Shown here: positions 17,253 to 24,675 of the stretch, in pieces | Numbering within the stretch: position 1 is the first letter of the stretch | How the letters are laid out: the number at the start of each line of letters is the position of its first letter | Origin: Streptomyces sp. DvalAA-43 | GTDB taxonomy: Bacteria > Actinomycetota > Actinomycetes > Streptomycetales > Streptomycetaceae | Assembly: GCF_900091725.1 (NCBI RefSeq) | Contig: NZ_FMBW01000087.1 | Span: 310,001-374,000 of the forward strand | Direction of reading: 5' to 3' | DNA: 64,000 bases | The notes under the pieces: generated by a model | Databases searched by the model: none | Told to the model about the DNA's origin: nothing | What the model saw: only the letters and a program-made list of their open reading frames with translations | Program-made: the position numbers and the translations under genes

Positions 17253-18293
17253 GTGACTGATTCTCCTCTCCACTACCAAGCCGCCGGTTCGCGCTACGAC
17301 TCGATGGAGTACCGCCGCAGCGGCCGCAGCGGTCTCAGGCTTCCCGCCGTCTCCCTGGGCCTCTGGCACAACTTCGGCGACGACCGCACGCTGGACTCCC
17401 AGCGGGCGATCCTGCGCCGCGCCTTCGACCTCGGGGTGACCCACTTCGATCTGGCCAACAACTACGGTCCGCCGCCCGGCTCCGCCGAGCTCAATTTCGG
17501 CAAGCTCTTCCGCCAGGACTTCGCCCCGTACCGGGACGAGCTGATCATCTCCACCAAGGCCGGTTACGAGATGCACCCCGGCCCGTACGGGGAATGGGGT
17601 TCCCGCAAGTACCTGCTGTCGTCGCTCGACGCCTCGCTGAACCGGATGGGGCTGGATTACGTCGACATCTTCTACTCCCACCGCTTCGACCCGGAGACCC
17701 CGCTGGAGGAGACGATGGGGGCCCTGGCCTCCGCCGTCCAGCAGGGCAAGGCACTGTACGTGGGGGTGTCCTCCTACAACGCGGAACAGACCGCCGAGGC
17801 GGCCGGGCTGCTCCGGGAGATGGGCGTACCGGCGCTGATCCACCAGCCCTCCTACTCGATGATCAACCGCTGGATCGAGGACGACGACCTCCTCGACACC
17901 CTGGAGACGGCCGGCATGGGCTGCATCTCCTTCGTGCCGCTCGCCCAGGGCCTGCTCACCGGCAAGTACCTGACGGGCATCCCGGAGGGTTCCCGCGCCA
18001 CCCAGGGCAAGTCGCTGGATCCCGGTCTGCTCTCGGACGAGGTGGTGCGCCGGCTGAACGGGCTGAACGACATCGCCCGCAGGCGCGGCCAGTCGCTCGC
18101 CCAGCTGGCGCTCAGCTGGGTGCTGCGCGACAGCCGTATGACGTCCGCCCTGATCGGTGCGTCGAGCGTGAAGCAGCTGGAGGAAAATGTCGCGGCGCTC
18201 GGAGGACAGCCGTTGACCGAGGAGGAGTTGACGGAGATCGACACCTTCGCCGTGGACACCGAGGGCACCAACATCTGGGCCGGTCGGGGCTGA
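17253..18293 (+). CDS. mgrA: Aldo/keto reductase, L-glyceraldehyde 3-phosphate reductase (YghZ/MgrA) type
   Basis: 346 aa NADPH-dependent TIM-barrel oxidoreductase. It shows GVTHFDLANNYG (catalytic Asp and Tyr), IISTKAGYEM (Lys), YVDIFYSHRFD (His) and the cofactor region SALIGASSVKQLEENV. The C-terminus ends DTEGTNIWAGRG. Length and sequence fit the YghZ group, which detoxifies L-glyceraldehyde 3-phosphate and methylglyoxal-type aldehydes. GTG 17253 has AAGGAGGGAAAC upstream. It is divergent from uppS and monocistronic. Confidence 0.9.
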   Translation: MTDSPLHYQAAGSRYDSMEYRRSGRSGLRLPAVSLGLWHNFGDDRTLDSQRAILRRAFDLGVTHFDLANNYGPPPGSAELNFGKLFRQDFAPYRDELIISTKAGYEMHPGPYGEWGSRKYLLSSLDASLNRMGLDYVDIFYSHRFDPETPLEETMGALASAVQQGKALYVGVSSYNAEQTAEAAGLLREMGVPALIHQPSYSMINRWIEDDDLLDTLETAGMGCISFVPLAQGLLTGKYLTGIPEGSRATQGKSLDPGLLSDEVVRRLNGLNDIARRRGQSLAQLALSWVLRDSRMTSALIGASSVKQLEENVAALGGQPLTEEELTEIDTFAVDTEGTNIWAGRG

Positions 18294-18354
18294 CGGGGCT
18301 GACGAGCCGGACGGTTTCGCGGAGGCCGTACGCGGTCGGCGCCGCGGGCCGATA

Positions 18355-18395
18355 AAAAACGGGCCGGTCCGTGGGGGGGGGATACGGACCGGCCC
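18355..18395 (-). terminator. Strong intrinsic terminator with U-tract on the minus strand
   Basis: The 12-bp stem GGGCCGGTCCGT / ACGGACCGGCCC (18361-18372 / 18384-18395) encloses a G-rich loop. Read on the minus strand, the stem is followed by GTTTTTTATC, a classical U-tract. On the plus strand it would end mgrA. There is no minus-strand gene to its right before 19799, so the U-tract side has no obvious client. The rest of 18294-18581 shows no gene. Confidence 0.75.
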
Positions 18396-18581
18396 GAGGG
18401 GGGGTTTCCACCATAACCCTTCGTAAGTGATGCTGCGTGCCACGCCACTCCACAATCACTCTCCGAATTCACCGGACTTCATTGTGCGCGCATCGCCCGG
18501 TTGACGTCCGGTGGCCGCCGGGCGGCTTCGCGCCGGGATTCAGGACAGGAACCGACCTGATGGGTGGCTAGCTTCCCCGTC

Positions 18582-19733
18582 ATGACGACCCGATTCCCGA
18601 CCGTGTCCTGGACCGCCGCGAACACCCGCCGGATGGCGCGCCAGGGGCTGATCGCCCCCGGCCGTCCCGACCCCGCCCACGTGGTCGGGACCCTGCCGGC
18701 CGCGCATGCCCAGGTGCTCTCGGCCGCCGAGCTCTCCGTCGGGCTGCGGACGACGGGCGTGACGCGCACCGGGGTGCGCGACGCGCTGTGGAAGGACCAC
18801 ACCCTGGTCAAGACGTTCGGGCCGCGCGGCACCGTCCATCTGCTGCCGATGGCCGACCTTCCGCTGTGGACGGGTGCGCTGTCCGCCCTTCCGGCCGGGC
18901 GCAGCCCGTTCGCCAAGGACGCCCGGATGACTCCGGAGCAGGTCGAGGCGGTGCTCGCCGCGATCGAGGACGCGCTGACCGGTACCGAGCTGACCGTCGA
19001 CGAGCTCTCCGAGGCGGTGGTGGAGCGGGCCGGGGCGTGGGCGGGGGACCTGGTGATGCCCGCCTTCCAGGGCATGTGGCCGCGCTGGCGGCAGGTGATG
19101 CATCTGGCGGGCCACCGCGGTGTGCTGTGCTTCGCGCCGGATCGCGGCCGCAAGGTCACGTACGCCCGCCCCGGCGTGGTACCGCTGGACGGCCCCGAGG
19201 CGCTGGACGGTCTCGTACGCCGCTATCTGCACGCGTACGGACCCGCCACGCCCGCGCACTTCGCGAAGTGGCTGGCCCTGTCCCCCGTCTGGTCGGCGGA
19301 GCTGTTCGCGGGGGCGGCCGCGCGCGGGGAGATCGAGCGGGTGACGTACGAGTGCGGGCCGGCCTGGGTGGTGGCGGGCGACACCGACTTCCCGGCGGAG
19401 CCGGTCCGCGGGGTGCGGCTGCTCCCCTACTTCGACGCGTTCCTCGTCGCCTCCCAGCCGCGCGAACGGCTCTTCCCCGGGGCGGCGTACACACGGGCGC
19501 TGGCGGGCGGCCAGGCGGGGAACTTCCCGGTGCTGCTGGTCGACGGCACGGCCGCCGGGGTGTGGCACCAGCGGCGTTCGGGCCGCCGGATCGCGGTGAC
19601 CGTGGAGCCGCTGACGCCCCTGACGGCCGGGCAGCTGCGGGAGCTGGAGGCGGAGGTGGCGCGGGTCGGCGGGGTGCTGGAGGGGAACGCGGAGCTGACG
19701 GTGGGCACGGTGACGGTGGGAGCGCACGCGTAG
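18582..19733 (+). CDS. Winged-helix DNA-binding domain protein (HTH_42/YcaQ-AlkZ superfamily)
   Basis: 383 aa. It has the family layout: an N-terminal region with AAHAQVLSAAELSVGLR, then LVKTFGPRGTVHLLPMADLPLW and FQGMWPRWRQVMHLAGHRGVLCF. The C-terminal part includes LLPYFDAFLVASQPRERLFPG and VDGTAAGVWHQRRSGRRIAV. Relatives include DNA glycosylases that unhook crosslinks, but the catalytic Gln-X-Gln/Asp motif of those enzymes is not clear here, so glycosylase activity is not claimed. The ATG at 18582 has no Shine-Dalgarno, and TAGCTT lies about 10 bases upstream, so the mRNA may be leaderless. Confidence 0.8.
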   Translation: MTTRFPTVSWTAANTRRMARQGLIAPGRPDPAHVVGTLPAAHAQVLSAAELSVGLRTTGVTRTGVRDALWKDHTLVKTFGPRGTVHLLPMADLPLWTGALSALPAGRSPFAKDARMTPEQVEAVLAAIEDALTGTELTVDELSEAVVERAGAWAGDLVMPAFQGMWPRWRQVMHLAGHRGVLCFAPDRGRKVTYARPGVVPLDGPEALDGLVRRYLHAYGPATPAHFAKWLALSPVWSAELFAGAAARGEIERVTYECGPAWVVAGDTDFPAEPVRGVRLLPYFDAFLVASQPRERLFPGAAYTRALAGGQAGNFPVLLVDGTAAGVWHQRRSGRRIAVTVEPLTPLTAGQLRELEAEVARVGGVLEGNAELTVGTVTVGAHA

Positions 19734-19798
19734 GGCGGATGCGGGGGCGTGCGGCGCTCGGGGGGGGCGGCTCTCAGGGGGTGGCGGGTACGGCGTGC

Positions 19799-20257
19799 TC
19801 AGGTGGTGGCCGGGGCGCCGCGGTGGCCGCGGGTGAAGCGGATCGCCACGGTGTCGCCGCCGACGACCACGAAGCTGCCGCCCTCGCAGCGGATGACCGC
19901 CTCGCGCACCTGGCCGTTCCCGTCCCCGCGTTCCTCGGTGCGGGTGACCGTCCAGCCCCCGTCGGGCGGCCGGGGCAGGTTCGACACGGTGGCGAATTCC
20001 CACTGCCCCGACGGTACGCACCAGCCGGGCAGCGTCGGCCAGGCACCGGGCCCGACGTGCAGGGTCCCGTCCGAGGCACAGGTCAGGATCACCGACTGCC
20101 CGTCGGCCAGCAGGAATTCGACGGCTTCCGGCTCCCCCAGCCGCCCCTCCGGCCGGTAGAAGACGCCGAGCACCCCGATGACCCGGGCGCCCCTGAGCCA
20201 GTCGGCCCTCCCCTGCCGCGGGACCCGCGGTGTCTCCTCGTCGTTCCCCACCCTCAT
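19799..20257 (-). CDS. Conserved hypothetical protein, beta-rich
   Basis: 152 aa with alternating hydrophobic strands (RVIGVLGVFYRPEGRL, AVEFLLADGQSVILTC, EAVIRCEGGSFVVVGGDTVAIRF). There is no signal peptide and no catalytic motif. The ATG at 20257 is chosen because GAAGGA lies seven bases upstream; a GTG two codons earlier (20263) is the alternative. It converges with the winged-helix gene. Function not recognised. Confidence 0.7.
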   Translation of the reverse strand: MRVGNDEETPRVPRQGRADWLRGARVIGVLGVFYRPEGRLGEPEAVEFLLADGQSVILTCASDGTLHVGPGAWPTLPGWCVPSGQWEFATVSNLPRPPDGGWTVTRTEERGDGNGQVREAVIRCEGGSFVVVGGDTVAIRFTRGHRGAPATT

Positions 20258-20324
20258 GGCCACATCCTTCCCCAGGCGCTCGCCGTCCAGGGTCGCACCC
20301 TTCGGGCCCGCGCGGCGGGCGTGC

Positions 20325-21122
20325 CTACGCCGGTTTGCGGGCCTCGATCAGGAATCGGGTGGTGTGGGCGACGAACGGCCCCTCGCTCTCGATCAGATGG
20401 TGCAGTTCGGCCAGTCGCGGCCGGTACTCCTCGACGGTGAAGCCCGGCACCATCCAGATCACCTTGCGCAGGAAGTAGACGACGGCGCCGATGTCGAAGA
20501 ACTCGGTGCGCAGGGTCTCCGCCCGCAGGTCGACGACGTCCAGCCCGGCGGCCTCGGCCGCCGCCCGCGCCTGCTCGGGGTCGCGGGAGCCGCGCACCTC
20601 GGGGGGCTGCGGGCCGAGGAAGTACTCGACGAGCTCGAAGACACTGGCCGGGCCGACCTGTTGCGAGAAGTACGTACCGCCGGGGGTGAGCACCCGCGCG
20701 ATCTCCGCCCACCAGGTCGTCACCGGATGCCGGCTGACCACCAGGTCGAAGGCGTTGTCGCCGAACGGCAGCGGCGGTTCGTCCGCGTCGGCGACCACGG
20801 CCGCGCCGAGCGGGTGCAGGAGCGCGGTGGCGCGGGCGATGTTCGGCGGCCAGGACTCGGTGGCGACGGTGAGCGGCGGCAGTTTCGGCGCGGCCGCGAG
20901 GACCTCGCCGCCGCCGGTCTGGATGTCGAGCGCGGCCCTGGCCCGTCCCATGCGGTCCGCCATGGCGCGGGCGTAGCCCCAGGAGGGGCGCTGCTCGGTG
21001 GCCCTGCCGTCGAGCCAGGAGAAGTCCCAGCCGTCGACGGAGACGGTGGCGGCCTCCTGGACGAGGGCCTCGAATCGTGCGCGTTCGGCCGCGGCCGCCG
21101 CTTCCTCGGATGTTCCGGACAT
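20325..21122 (-). CDS. Class I SAM-dependent methyltransferase
   Basis: 265 aa. It has a Rossmann-type methyltransferase fold with motif I ALDIQTGGGEVLAA, an acidic residue at VATESWPPN and motif IV-like LPFGDNAFDLVVSRHPV. A post-motif reads RVLTPGGTYFSQQVG. The TGGGE form of motif I is shared with a known family of actinobacterial small-molecule methyltransferases. The substrate is unknown. It lies upstream of the 19799 gene on the same strand, 67 bases apart. Confidence 0.85.
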   Translation of the reverse strand: MSGTSEEAAAAAERARFEALVQEAATVSVDGWDFSWLDGRATEQRPSWGYARAMADRMGRARAALDIQTGGGEVLAAAPKLPPLTVATESWPPNIARATALLHPLGAAVVADADEPPLPFGDNAFDLVVSRHPVTTWWAEIARVLTPGGTYFSQQVGPASVFELVEYFLGPQPPEVRGSRDPEQARAAAEAAGLDVVDLRAETLRTEFFDIGAVVYFLRKVIWMVPGFTVEEYRPRLAELHHLIESEGPFVAHTTRFLIEARKPA

Positions 21123-21214
21123 ACGGGGATGGTCTCAGCCGGGCCTCGTGCGGCGCGACTCCATTACGGGGGGCGGTGCGTACGGCGGGGCCGGGCCCGG
21201 GGCGTACGGCGAGG

Positions 21215-22048
21215 TCAGGCGGCCAGGGCGCCGAGCAGCAGGCCCAGCAGCGCGCCCGTGATCATGAACGGGCCGAACGGGATGCCGGTCTTGCGCCCGG
21301 CCCGCTTCAGGACCATCAGCCCGAACCCGTACACCGCTCCGAGCAGGAACCCGGCGAAGCCTCCGGCGAACACCACGGCCCAGCCGTACCAGCCGAGGGC
21401 CATGCCCAGCGACAGGGCGAGCTTGACGTCCCCGAAGCCCATTCCGTTCGGGTTGATCAGGAAGAGCAGGAAGTAGAAACCGCCGAGGGCGGCTCCGCCG
21501 AGCAGGGCGGACAGCCAGGAACCGGCGTGCTCGGGGAGCAGCGCGGCGGCGCCGAGGAGCACGGCGGCGGCCCCGGCGGCGGGCAGGGTCAGCCGGTCGG
21601 GCAACCGGTGGACGCGGCGGTCGATGGTCGCCAGGAGTACGGCGACGGGTGCCAGCAGCAGCCAGACGGCCAGTTCGGGGCGGAGCCCGGTGGCCGCCGC
21701 GAGGACGGCGCAGGAGAGCGCGGTGACGACGGGGACGAGGACGCCGGGGGCGTAGCGCGCCGTGCGCCGGGGGCCGTCCGGCCCGGCGGCCCGGTCGCCC
21801 GGCTCCTCGCCGGGGGCGTCCGGTGCCGGTCCTTCGCCCGGGGCGGCGGGCACCGGCACCGCCGCGCACCGCGCGCACCGGGTGGAGCCGAGCCAGCCGC
21901 GGGCGGGGCCGGTCAGGGCGTGGCCCTCGGGGCAGGCGTCGCGCCAGGGGTCCTCCGGTTCGACGGAGAACCGGTAGGCCGCGCGCGGGACCAGCGGTCC
22001 GGCCGCTGCGCCCCAGAGTGCGGCGAGCACTGTCAGCATGGCTTCCAC
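21215..22048 (-). CDS. Prepilin peptidase (TadV/GspO-like, A24 family)
   Basis: 277 aa polytopic aspartyl protease. The two catalytic Asp motifs are seen as LLATIDRRVHRLPDRLTLP and GMGFGDVKLALSLG (the GxGD signature). An N-terminal CxxC-type zinc segment, STRCARCA, has paired cysteines. It would cleave Tad prepilins after Gly on the cytoplasmic side. It stands alone here, about 25 kb from the Tad locus, which encodes no peptidase itself. It is the obvious candidate to process Flp, the TadE proteins and the two pilin-like fusion proteins at 26-33 kb (inference). Confidence 0.9.
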   Translation of the reverse strand: MEAMLTVLAALWGAAAGPLVPRAAYRFSVEPEDPWRDACPEGHALTGPARGWLGSTRCARCAAVPVPAAPGEGPAPDAPGEEPGDRAAGPDGPRRTARYAPGVLVPVVTALSCAVLAAATGLRPELAVWLLLAPVAVLLATIDRRVHRLPDRLTLPAAGAAAVLLGAAALLPEHAGSWLSALLGGAALGGFYFLLFLINPNGMGFGDVKLALSLGMALGWYGWAVVFAGGFAGFLLGAVYGFGLMVLKRAGRKTGIPFGPFMITGALLGLLLGALAA

Positions 22049-22150
22049 GGAGCGACCCTAAGCGGGCGGCGGGCACGGGTCATGGGTCCTGGGGCCCACT
22101 GCGCACCGTTCCGGACCCAGCGGCCGTCACGTGGCGCTACCTTCATGGCC

Positions 22151-22540
22151 ATGGCTCAATGGCGCAATGGCAAGGGCACGTTGACGGTCACCGACGCACA
22201 GGGAGGGCAGGAGGAGGCGATACCGCTGCGGATCGCGGCCTCGTACCGGGCCCGGAGTCGCGGGCTGCTCGGACAGGACGGGATCGACGGCGCGCTGATG
22301 ATCACCCCGTGCGGGAGTGTGCACAGCTTCCGGATGCGGTTCACCATCGATGTGGCGTACCTGGACCGGAAGTTCAGGGTCGTGGCGGTCCACACGATGA
22401 AGCCCGGCAGGCTGGGCCTGCCCCGGCTGCGGGCCCGGCATGTGATCGAGGCGGAGGCCGGGGCGATGGAGAAGTGGGGGATCCGGCCGGGGGCCCGGGT
22501 GACGGTCGTCCAGGGCGAGGACGAGATCGACCGGAAGTGA
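22151..22540 (+). CDS. DUF192 family protein
   Basis: 129 aa (131 if ATG 22145 is used). It has the DUF192 pattern RARSRGLLGQDGIDGALMITPCGSVHSFRMRFTIDVAYLD, then VVAVHTMKPGRLGLPRLRARHVIEAEAGAMEKWGI. The family often occurs near prepilin peptidase and Tad genes in Actinobacteria, as here, where it diverges from the peptidase across about 100 bp. Biochemical function is unknown. A TACCTT hexamer just before the ATGs suggests a leaderless transcript. Confidence 0.85.
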   Translation: MAQWRNGKGTLTVTDAQGGQEEAIPLRIAASYRARSRGLLGQDGIDGALMITPCGSVHSFRMRFTIDVAYLDRKFRVVAVHTMKPGRLGLPRLRARHVIEAEAGAMEKWGIRPGARVTVVQGEDEIDRK

Positions 22541-22675
22541 ACGTACGGGAGTGGACGTACGGAAGTGGACGTACGGAAGTGGACGTACGGAAGTGCGTGC
22601 GCGGGAATGAGTGCGCGGAAGTGAACGTGCGGGAGTGAGTGCGCGGGAATGAACGTGCGGGCGTGAGTGTGCGGA
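22537..22675 (+). repeat. Tandem 14-bp repeat tract following the DUF192 gene
   Basis: It starts on the DUF192 stop codon. Three perfect copies of GTGGACGTACGGAA (22551-22592) follow one near copy (22537-22550). About six degenerate units with GTGCGCGGGAA/GTGAACGTGCGGGA continue to 22675. Every unit contains an alternating CGTACG or CGTGCG core. The tract separates two converging genes and shows no coding potential of its own. Confidence 0.85.
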
Positions 22676-22715
22676 CGCTTCGGGGCCGCACGCTCCCCGC
22701 CGTCGCGGACCGGCC

Positions 22716-23300
22716 CTACGGCCGGAGCTTGGTGCGGGAGAGCGGCAGGGCGGGCGCGATCGACCAGAGGACCTCGGCCTCGTCCTCGCCGGGGTTGTCC
22801 CAGGCGTGCGCGGCCCGCGCCGAGAACGTCGTCGAGTCGCCGGCCTCCAGGTACCTGGGCTCGCCGTCCACGCTCAGCCGCAGCGTGCCGCGGACCATGT
22901 ACGCGAAGACCGTCTCGGCCTCCAGGCTGTACGCGCCGCCGGAGCCGCCGCCGGGACGCAGGATCGTCCGCATGACCTGGACGTGGCGCTCCTCGGCGGG
23001 TGTGAGGAGGAACTCCTCGATGCCGTGTCCGCCCATCTCCAGCTTGGCCCCCAGGCCGCCCTTGACGACGTCCTGGTCCGGATAGTCGAAGAGCGTGGCG
23101 ATGCCGGTGCCCAGGGCCTCGCAGATGCGGATCAGGGTCGGGACGGAGACCGAGGTCTTGCCGCGCTCGGCGAGGCTGAGGAACCCCTTCGTCACGCCCG
23201 CCACCTCGGCGACCTGAGCGAGCGTCAGCCGCTGTGCCAGGCGGAGCTCACGCAGCCGCGGACCGATCGTGGACATATGGCTGTCAGGGGCTTCGGACAT
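22716..23300 (-). CDS. XRE-family regulator with C-terminal cupin
   Basis: 194 aa. An N-terminal HTH (about residues 10-65: RLRELRLAQRLTLAQVAEVAGVTKGFLSLAERGKTSVSVPTL) is joined to a cupin sensor domain (about 105-190: VFAYMVRGTLRLSVDGEPRYLEAGDSTTF...AHAWDN). Such proteins (PuuR/SutR-like) repress catabolic operons for amino acids, polyamines or related aldehydes. The ATG at 23300 is chosen; a 20-residue upstream extension covers the promoter. It is divergent from the alcohol dehydrogenase/permease operon, with a large dyad in between, so it probably controls that operon and itself. Confidence 0.9.
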   Translation of the reverse strand: MSEAPDSHMSTIGPRLRELRLAQRLTLAQVAEVAGVTKGFLSLAERGKTSVSVPTLIRICEALGTGIATLFDYPDQDVVKGGLGAKLEMGGHGIEEFLLTPAEERHVQVMRTILRPGGGSGGAYSLEAETVFAYMVRGTLRLSVDGEPRYLEAGDSTTFSARAAHAWDNPGEDEAEVLWSIAPALPLSRTKLRP

Positions 23301-23391
23301 GGCGGACACGCTACCTGTCGGGGATGTCACGGGCGGTGGCCGGGTGAAGACGCAGGTCAAAAGGGTGGTCGGAAGGGTCTTTACCCATCGA

Positions 23392-23434
23392 GTTTAGTGC
23401 TGTAAAACTTGACGAAAGTTTAATGGCGCTAAAC
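23392..23434. promoter_or_regulatory. 43-bp concentric dyad, operator of the XRE-cupin regulator
   Basis: Two inverted repeats share one centre at 23413. The outer arms are GTTTAGTGC (23392-23400) and GCGCTAAAC (23426-23434), and the inner arms are AAACTT (23405-23410) and AAGTTT (23416-23421). The block is far more A/T-rich than its surroundings and lies about 93 bases from both divergent starts. It is consistent with binding of two dimers of the regulator. Confidence 0.65.
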
Positions 23435-23526
23435 AAGACGCCCCGGTCGGCCTCCCGTGCCGACCATCGCCGTCCGCGCCGCCCTCCCCTCCCCCGCTCG
23501 TTCCGCACCACCCGAGGAGTAAGCCG

Positions 23527-24675
23527 ATGAGCTCCCCGTCCTTCCAAGAGAGCACCGCGCGCACCGTGCGCGGCGTCGTCTTCCGCTCCCCGGGCCAGGA
23601 GGTGACCGTCACCGACGTCACCCTGGCCCCGCCCGGCCCCGGTGAGGTCGAGGTCGCCGTGGCGGCGGCCGGTGTCTGCCACTCCGACCTCCATGTCCTG
23701 CGCGGCGAGTGGGACCACCCCACCCCCGTCGTGATGGGCCACGAGGGCTCCGGCGTGGTCACCGCGCTCGGCGCGGGCGTCACCGGCCTGGCGGTCGGCG
23801 ACCATGTCGTCCTGTCCTGGGTCCCGTCCTGCGGCACCTGCCGCTTCTGCCTCTCCGGACGCCCGGCCGCGTGCAGCCTGGTCGCCGAGGTCGTGGCGCC
23901 CGGCGGGGTGCTGTACGACGGCACCAGCAGGCTCTCCGTCGACGGCGAGCCTGCCCATCACTACCTGGGCGTCTCCTCCTTCGCCGAGCGCGTCGTGGTC
24001 CCCGCCTCCGGCGCGATCAAGGTGCGCAAGGACGCGCCCCTCGATGTCATCGCCCTGGTCGGCTGCGCCATCGCCACCGGTGTCGGCGCGGTCCGCAACA
24101 CGGCGGGCGTCGAGGCCGGGGCCACCGTCGCCGTCATCGGCTGCGGCGGCGTGGGCCTGTCCTGCGTGCAGGGCGCCCGGCTGGCCGGTGCCGGCCGCAT
24201 CGTCGCCGTCGACGTCGTCCCGGAGAAGCTGGAGCTGGCCCGCCGGCTCGGCGCGACGGACGCGGTCGACGCCCGCGACGGCGATGTCGTCGAGGCCCTG
24301 CGCGCCCTGGTCCCGGAGGGCCTGGACTACGTCTTCGACGCCATCGGCAAGATCGAGACCACCGAGCAGTCCATCGCGGCGCTCGGCCAGGGCGGCGCCG
24401 CCGTCATCGTCGGCCTCCCGCCGACCGGCCGCACCGCGCGCTTCGACCCGCTCGCGCTCGCCGAGGCCGACCAGCGCATCCTCGGATCCAACTACGGCTC
24501 GGTCGACGCCGCCCGGGACATCCCGGCCCTGGTGGACCTCGTGGTGTCGGGCGAGCTCGACGTGGAATCGATGATCTCGGCACGGCGTCCGCTGGACGAG
24601 GCGGGCGACGCACTGGCCGACCTCGCCGCCGGCCACGCCCTGCGTCAGCTGCTGATGATGGAGGACCGGACATGA
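23527..24675 (+). CDS. Zinc-dependent alcohol dehydrogenase (class III-like MDR)
   Basis: 382 aa. Catalytic zinc ligands are Cys51 (GVCHSD) and His72 (MGHEGSG). The structural zinc cysteines are Cys102, Cys105, Cys108 and Cys116 (SCGTCRFCLSGRPAAC). The Rossmann motif IGCGGVGLSCVQGARLAGAG is followed by AVDVV, which indicates NAD(H). It oxidises an alcohol to an aldehyde, or the reverse. The ATG is preceded by GAGGAGTAAGCCG. It overlaps the permease start (ATGA), so substrate import and oxidation are coupled; no aldehyde dehydrogenase is adjacent. Confidence 0.92.
   Translation: MSSPSFQESTARTVRGVVFRSPGQEVTVTDVTLAPPGPGEVEVAVAAAGVCHSDLHVLRGEWDHPTPVVMGHEGSGVVTALGAGVTGLAVGDHVVLSWVPSCGTCRFCLSGRPAACSLVAEVVAPGGVLYDGTSRLSVDGEPAHHYLGVSSFAERVVVPASGAIKVRKDAPLDVIALVGCAIATGVGAVRNTAGVEAGATVAVIGCGGVGLSCVQGARLAGAGRIVAVDVVPEKLELARRLGATDAVDARDGDVVEALRALVPEGLDYVFDAIGKIETTEQSIAALGQGGAAVIVGLPPTGRTARFDPLALAEADQRILGSNYGSVDAARDIPALVDLVVSGELDVESMISARRPLDEAGDALADLAAGHALRQLLMMEDRT

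Noticed and set aside
18396..18560. 6S RNA or another named small RNA gene next to the minus-strand terminator
   Set aside because: No conserved 6S-like bulge or other recognisable fold was visible. Only the terminator is supported, so it is kept as a finding rather than an RNA feature.
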